A stretch of DNA of 6,313 nt from contig JALSRW010000634.1 of the NCBI GenBank assembly GCA_026984595.1, positions 1-6,313 of the forward strand. Direction: 5' to 3'. The DNA comes from Alphaproteobacteria bacterium (GTDB taxonomy: Bacteria > Pseudomonadota > Alphaproteobacteria > Geminicoccales > Geminicoccaceae). Positions 3,668 to 6,313 of the stretch are shown here, piece by piece; position 1 is the stretch's first letter, and every line of letters starts with the position of its first letter. The translations under genes were made by a program, and so were the position numbers. Below the pieces are notes generated by a model that searched no databases, had not been told where the DNA came from, and saw only the letters and a list, made by a program, of their open reading frames with translations.

Positions 3668-5110
3668 ATGTCATCGCAGCTTCTCGAGGTTTCACGTCGG
3701 GCCGCGCAGGTGCAGACCCTGCGGGGGATCGCCGTGTTGCCCGCACTGGACATGGCCGTCATGCTGGCCTGCTTCATGCTGGGTGGCGTCGTCAATTTCT
3801 CGTACGAGAATCTCACCGACCAGCGGCTGGCCATTCTGCTGGTGCTGAGCGCGGCCGCGGTCTCGATCTTCAAGTATCTCGGCCATTACGATCGGCGTCG
3901 GCTGTTCTGGCAGGAGGTCGGCGACATCGTCGTCGTGGCGGCCATCGGCTTCCTGCTCGACGCCGCGCTCCTCTACCTGCTCAAGGTCAACTTCTCGCGT
4001 CTGTGGGTGCTCACCAGTTGGACCCTGGTCGTCTTTTCCGTGCCGCTCGCGCGGCGCGCCGTGAAATCGCTCATGTTGCGCCACGGTGCCTGGCGACAGC
4101 CGACCATCGTCGTCGGCACCGGGCCGATCGCCCGGGAGACGGCCGAGGCCTACGCCCATGACCGCTATCTCGGCTACGACATCATCGCGTTCATCGATCC
4201 GGCGGCGCGTAGCGCCGAAGATCGCTTCATCGAGCTCGAGGGGCGCGAAGTGCCGGTGCTGGCGCTCGGTACGGCCGAGCGGGAAACGCTGAGCCGCTTC
4301 GGCAGTCCGCATGTGGTGGTCGCGCTCGATGCCGAGGAGGTCGCCGACAACGAGAACCTGATCGAGCGGCTGTCCCTGGCCACCCGCAGTCTCGACGTGA
4401 TCTCGCCGCTGCGTGGCCTGCCCATCAACAATACCCGACTCGCACATTTCTTCAGCCGCGAGGTGCTGGCGCTGCGGATCCACAACAATCTGGCGCGGCC
4501 CTGGGCGCGCTATCTCAAGCGGTTGTTCGACCTGGCCGGAGCCGGGCTGATCCTGGTGCTGGTGGCGCCGCTGATGGCCACCATCGCCCTGCTGCTGCGT
4601 CTCGAAGGCGGGCCGGTGCTGTTCGCCCACCAGCGGGTCGGTCGCGAGGGAAGGCTCTTTCCCTGCTACAAGTTCCGCAGCATGGTGCCGAACGCCGACG
4701 AGGTGCTGAAGCGATTGCTCGCCGAGAACCCGGAGGCACGGGCCGAATGGGAGCGCGACCACAAGCTCCGAAACGACCCGCGCATCACCCGTCTCGGGCA
4801 CTTCCTGCGCAAGCTGAGCCTCGACGAGCTACCCCAGCTCTTCAACGTGCTCAGGGGCGATATGAGCCTCGTCGGTCCGCGTCCGGTGGTGCCCGAGGAG
4901 CTCGAACGCTACGGCGACGCCAAGGTCTACTATCTCATGGTGCGCCCCGGCCTCACCGGCCTGTGGCAGATCAGCGGCCGCAACGATATCGAATACGACC
5001 AGCGGGTGGCCCTCGACACCTGGTATGTCCGCAACTGGACCCTGTGGAACGATGTGGTGATCCTGTTCAAGACCCTGGTCGCCGTTCCGAGCCGCGCCGG
5101 CGCCTACTGA
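3668..5110 (+). CDS. wbaP: WbaP-type undecaprenyl-phosphate hexose-1-phosphate transferase
   Basis: This 480-residue inner-membrane enzyme moves a sugar-1-phosphate (galactose in classical WbaP) from UDP-sugar to undecaprenyl phosphate, the first step of exopolysaccharide, capsule or O-antigen repeat assembly. Four hydrophobic segments lie at about 21-45, 55-72, 86-105 and 113-130. Between the second and third is the family-typical GHYDRRRLFWQE. A nucleotide-fold-like domain follows (TIVVGTGPIARETAEAY, from 146). The catalytic bac_transf part begins with the membrane re-entrant helix after LKRLFDLAG (283 on). It includes KFRSM (335-339), the catalytic Asp-Glu pair D386-E387 in LDELPQLFNV, SLVGPRP (G403-P406) and PGLTGLWQISGRND. 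ATG at 3668 gives the normal WbaP length and start; the frame is open back to 3485, but that extension looks untranslated. The ribosome binding site is weak (GGGA at 3653-3656). No other glycosyltransferases adjoin it, so it looks like an orphan initiator. Glucose specificity is possible. Confidence 0.93.
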   Translation: MSSQLLEVSRRAAQVQTLRGIAVLPALDMAVMLACFMLGGVVNFSYENLTDQRLAILLVLSAAAVSIFKYLGHYDRRRLFWQEVGDIVVVAAIGFLLDAALLYLLKVNFSRLWVLTSWTLVVFSVPLARRAVKSLMLRHGAWRQPTIVVGTGPIARETAEAYAHDRYLGYDIIAFIDPAARSAEDRFIELEGREVPVLALGTAERETLSRFGSPHVVVALDAEEVADNENLIERLSLATRSLDVISPLRGLPINNTRLAHFFSREVLALRIHNNLARPWARYLKRLFDLAGAGLILVLVAPLMATIALLLRLEGGPVLFAHQRVGREGRLFPCYKFRSMVPNADEVLKRLLAENPEARAEWERDHKLRNDPRITRLGHFLRKLSLDELPQLFNVLRGDMSLVGPRPVVPEELERYGDAKVYYLMVRPGLTGLWQISGRNDIEYDQRVALDTWYVRNWTLWNDVVILFKTLVAVPSRAGAY

Positions 5111-5113
5111 ACG

Positions 5114-5132
5114 GCGGCCGGACCCGGGCCGC
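5114..5132 (+). terminator. GC hairpin directly after wbaP
   Basis: GCGGCC (5114-5119) and GGCCGC (5127-5132) form a perfect 6-bp stem with a 7-nt loop, three bases after the wbaP stop codon. It lacks a T-tract, so it may only attenuate or protect the transcript. The following 116 bp before the DUF1289 start hold a TTGCCGGCAA palindrome (5177-5186) and no clear promoter. Confidence 0.3.
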
Positions 5133-5248
5133 GGCGGACCTCGAGGCGATGTCGGAATCGCGCAGGCCCCGGGCGTTTGCCGGCAAGCCGTCCGGCATCG
5201 ACTCGCCACAGTAGGCACGACCTGCGCATCCGACAGTTGGCGGCATCG

Positions 5249-5485
5249 ATGCCCCGAACCCCGAGCGTGCCCCAGATCCCTTCGCCCTGCACCGGCATCT
5301 GCGCTCTCGACCCGGCCAGCGGCCTGTGCCGGGGATGTCTGCGCAGCGCCGCCGAGATCGCCGAATGGCGGGATGCCGACATGGCCCGCCGCCTCGCCAT
5401 CCTCGAGGAGCTCCGCCGGCGACGGCGGCAAGCCGGCCGCACCAGCCCGGCCGACAGCCGGCCCCGCCGGCGGAGGGGCGCATGA
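5249..5485 (+). CDS. DUF1289 domain protein (small four-cysteine protein)
   Basis: This 78-residue protein carries SPCTGICALDPASGLCRGC, with Cys14, Cys18, Cys27 and Cys30 in a C-x3-C-x8-C-x2-C pattern, then RSAAEIAEWRDAD and a basic C-terminal tail (RRRRRQAG...RRRRGA). This is the DUF1289 signature (PF06945). The cysteines probably bind a metal such as zinc, but no biochemical role is known to me. ATG at 5249 is chosen because the domain starts a dozen residues later; upstream in-frame TTG at 5177 would add an unlikely Arg-rich extension. The ribosome binding site is weak (GGCGG at 5239-5243). The stop overlaps the start of bmt in ATGA (5482-5485), so the two are probably translated together. 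The same family is common as a single small gene in many proteobacteria. Confidence 0.88.
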   Translation: MPRTPSVPQIPSPCTGICALDPASGLCRGCLRSAAEIAEWRDADMARRLAILEELRRRRRQAGRTSPADSRPRRRRGA

Positions 5486-6313
5486 ACCTGCTGCGCGGAC
5501 GGCTCGCCGAACGCGGGGTGCTGATGGCCGACGGCGGCATCGGTACCGGCCTCTTCGCCCGGGGGCTGGAGAGCGGGGACTGTCCGGAACTGTGGAACCT
5601 CGACCGTCCCGCCGCAGTGCGGGATCTGCACCGCGAATTCCTCGATGCCGGGTCCGAGATCCTCCTCACCAACAGTTTCGGCGCCAATCGTTTCCGTCTG
5701 GCGCTGCACGGGCTCGAGGGACGGGTCGGGGAACTGTGCCGGGCGGCGGCAGAGCTGGCACGGGAAGCGGTAGCCGCTGCCGGCGGCGAGGCCATCCTCG
5801 CCGGTTCCATGGGGCCGACCGGCGAGGTGCTGGAGCCCGTGGGGGCCTGCAGCCGGAGCGACGCACGCGCCGCCTTCACCGAGCAGGCGGAGGCCCTGGC
5901 TCGCGGCGGCGTCGATCTGCTCTGGATCGAGACCATGTCCTCGGCCGAGGAGCTGGCGGTCGCCGTCGAGGCGGCGGCAACTACCGGCCTGCCGGTGGTC
6001 GCCACCATGAGCTTCGATACCGGCGGCCGCACGATGATGGGGATCCCCCCCGAACGGGCGATCATGCTGGCGCGAAGCCTCGCCGGCCCGCCGGTCGCCT
6101 TCGGCGCCAATTGCGGCACCGGTCCGGCCGCGCTGGTGGCCGCCGTGTTGGCCATGCATCGGGTCTCCGAGCCCGGCGAAATCCTGGTGGCCAAGGCCAA
6201 TTGTGGGATTCCGGTGTTCGAGGACGGCGTCATCCGCTATTCCGGCACACCCGAGGTCATGGCCGAGTATGCCCGGCTCGCGCGCGCCGCCGGTGCGCGT
6301 ATCATCGGCGGCT
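5482..6313 (+). CDS. bmt: Betaine-homocysteine S-methyltransferase, 3' end outside window
   Basis: The 277 codons present encode a homocysteine-binding (beta/alpha)8 barrel (S-methyltransf_2 family) that transfers a methyl group to homocysteine to make methionine in the cytosol; the alphaproteobacterial type uses glycine betaine. Visible landmarks are LMADGGIGTGLFARGLESGD, PELWNLD, LLTNSFGANRFRL, AGSMGPTGEVLEPVG, LLWIETMSSAEE, MSFDTGGRTMMG and AFGANCGTGP with zinc ligand C211. The window ends after IIGG with one further base, T, as expected if the paired zinc cysteines of the GGCCG motif come next. About 25-65 residues should be missing. The start ATG overlaps the DUF1289 stop by four bases and has GGAGGGG (5472-5478) before it. 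The betaine donor is inferred from recalled similarity to rhizobial Bmt; S-methylmethionine is the other donor used in this family. Confidence 0.9.
   Translation, partial: MNLLRGRLAERGVLMADGGIGTGLFARGLESGDCPELWNLDRPAAVRDLHREFLDAGSEILLTNSFGANRFRLALHGLEGRVGELCRAAAELAREAVAAAGGEAILAGSMGPTGEVLEPVGACSRSDARAAFTEQAEALARGGVDLLWIETMSSAEELAVAVEAAATTGLPVVATMSFDTGGRTMMGIPPERAIMLARSLAGPPVAFGANCGTGPAALVAAVLAMHRVSEPGEILVAKANCGIPVFEDGVIRYSGTPEVMAEYARLARAAGARIIGG

Noticed and set aside
3692..4801. Minus-strand open frame of 369 codons opposite wbaP
   Set aside because: It is fully antisense to an intact, motif-complete WbaP, and is rich in Gln, His and Asp in the way of shadow frames.
5067..6233. Minus-strand open frame of 388 codons antisense to bmt (and another of 351 codons at 5104-6159)
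   Set aside because: The plus strand clearly encodes bmt and the DUF1289 protein. The antisense translations are Ser/Arg/Ala/Pro-rich and show no domain.
1..6313. CRISPR array or defence island
   Set aside because: There are no regularly spaced direct repeats and no Cas, restriction, toxin or other defence-type protein.

Overview
The window is GC-rich (roughly two thirds G+C) and dense, with GTG starts and ATGA overlaps. The gene families point to an alphaproteobacterium, probably of the Rhodospirillales type. The clues are a DUF1289 protein coupled to an alphaproteobacterial-style betaine-homocysteine methyltransferase, a tail-anchored small protein of a type I recall from that group, and near-matches to the CtrA box. 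The taxonomic call is inference from recalled family resemblance, not from a search.

Layout, left to right. Bases 1-80 hold the N-terminus of a fumarylacetoacetate-hydrolase-family enzyme (minus strand, leaving the window). Next is a tRNA-Glu(TTC) gene with encoded CCA (minus, 218-292). A small protein with one C-terminal membrane anchor follows (plus, 435-881). After a gene-free stretch of about 395 bp comes an aldo/keto reductase of the DkgB/AKR5 kind (plus, 1277-2107). A convergent spacer of about 300 bp with GC-rich hairpins separates it from a PAPS-dependent sulfotransferase (minus, 2407-3315). A 352-bp divergent spacer, rich in inverted repeats, leads to a WbaP-type polyprenyl-phosphate hexose-1-phosphate transferase (plus, 3668-5110). 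The window ends with a two-gene unit: a small four-cysteine DUF1289 protein (5249-5485) and, overlapping it by 4 bp, betaine-homocysteine S-methyltransferase (bmt, 5482 to the window end).

How the genes fit together. Most are housekeeping or metabolic genes without a common pathway. The one suggestive pair is the divergent sulfotransferase and WbaP: one enzyme starts a lipid-linked glycan and the other could decorate a glycan with sulfate. This is inference from position and family. The shared spacer is the most interesting non-coding DNA here. It carries a 54-nt extended hairpin, a perfect 17-bp inverted repeat, and a second inverted repeat placed near -42 relative to a TAAAAT box. One of the window's two near-consensus CtrA boxes also lies there; the other precedes the tail-anchored protein gene. 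I found no CRISPR array, insertion sequence, prophage gene or defence system. No clearly novel multi-gene system is visible.
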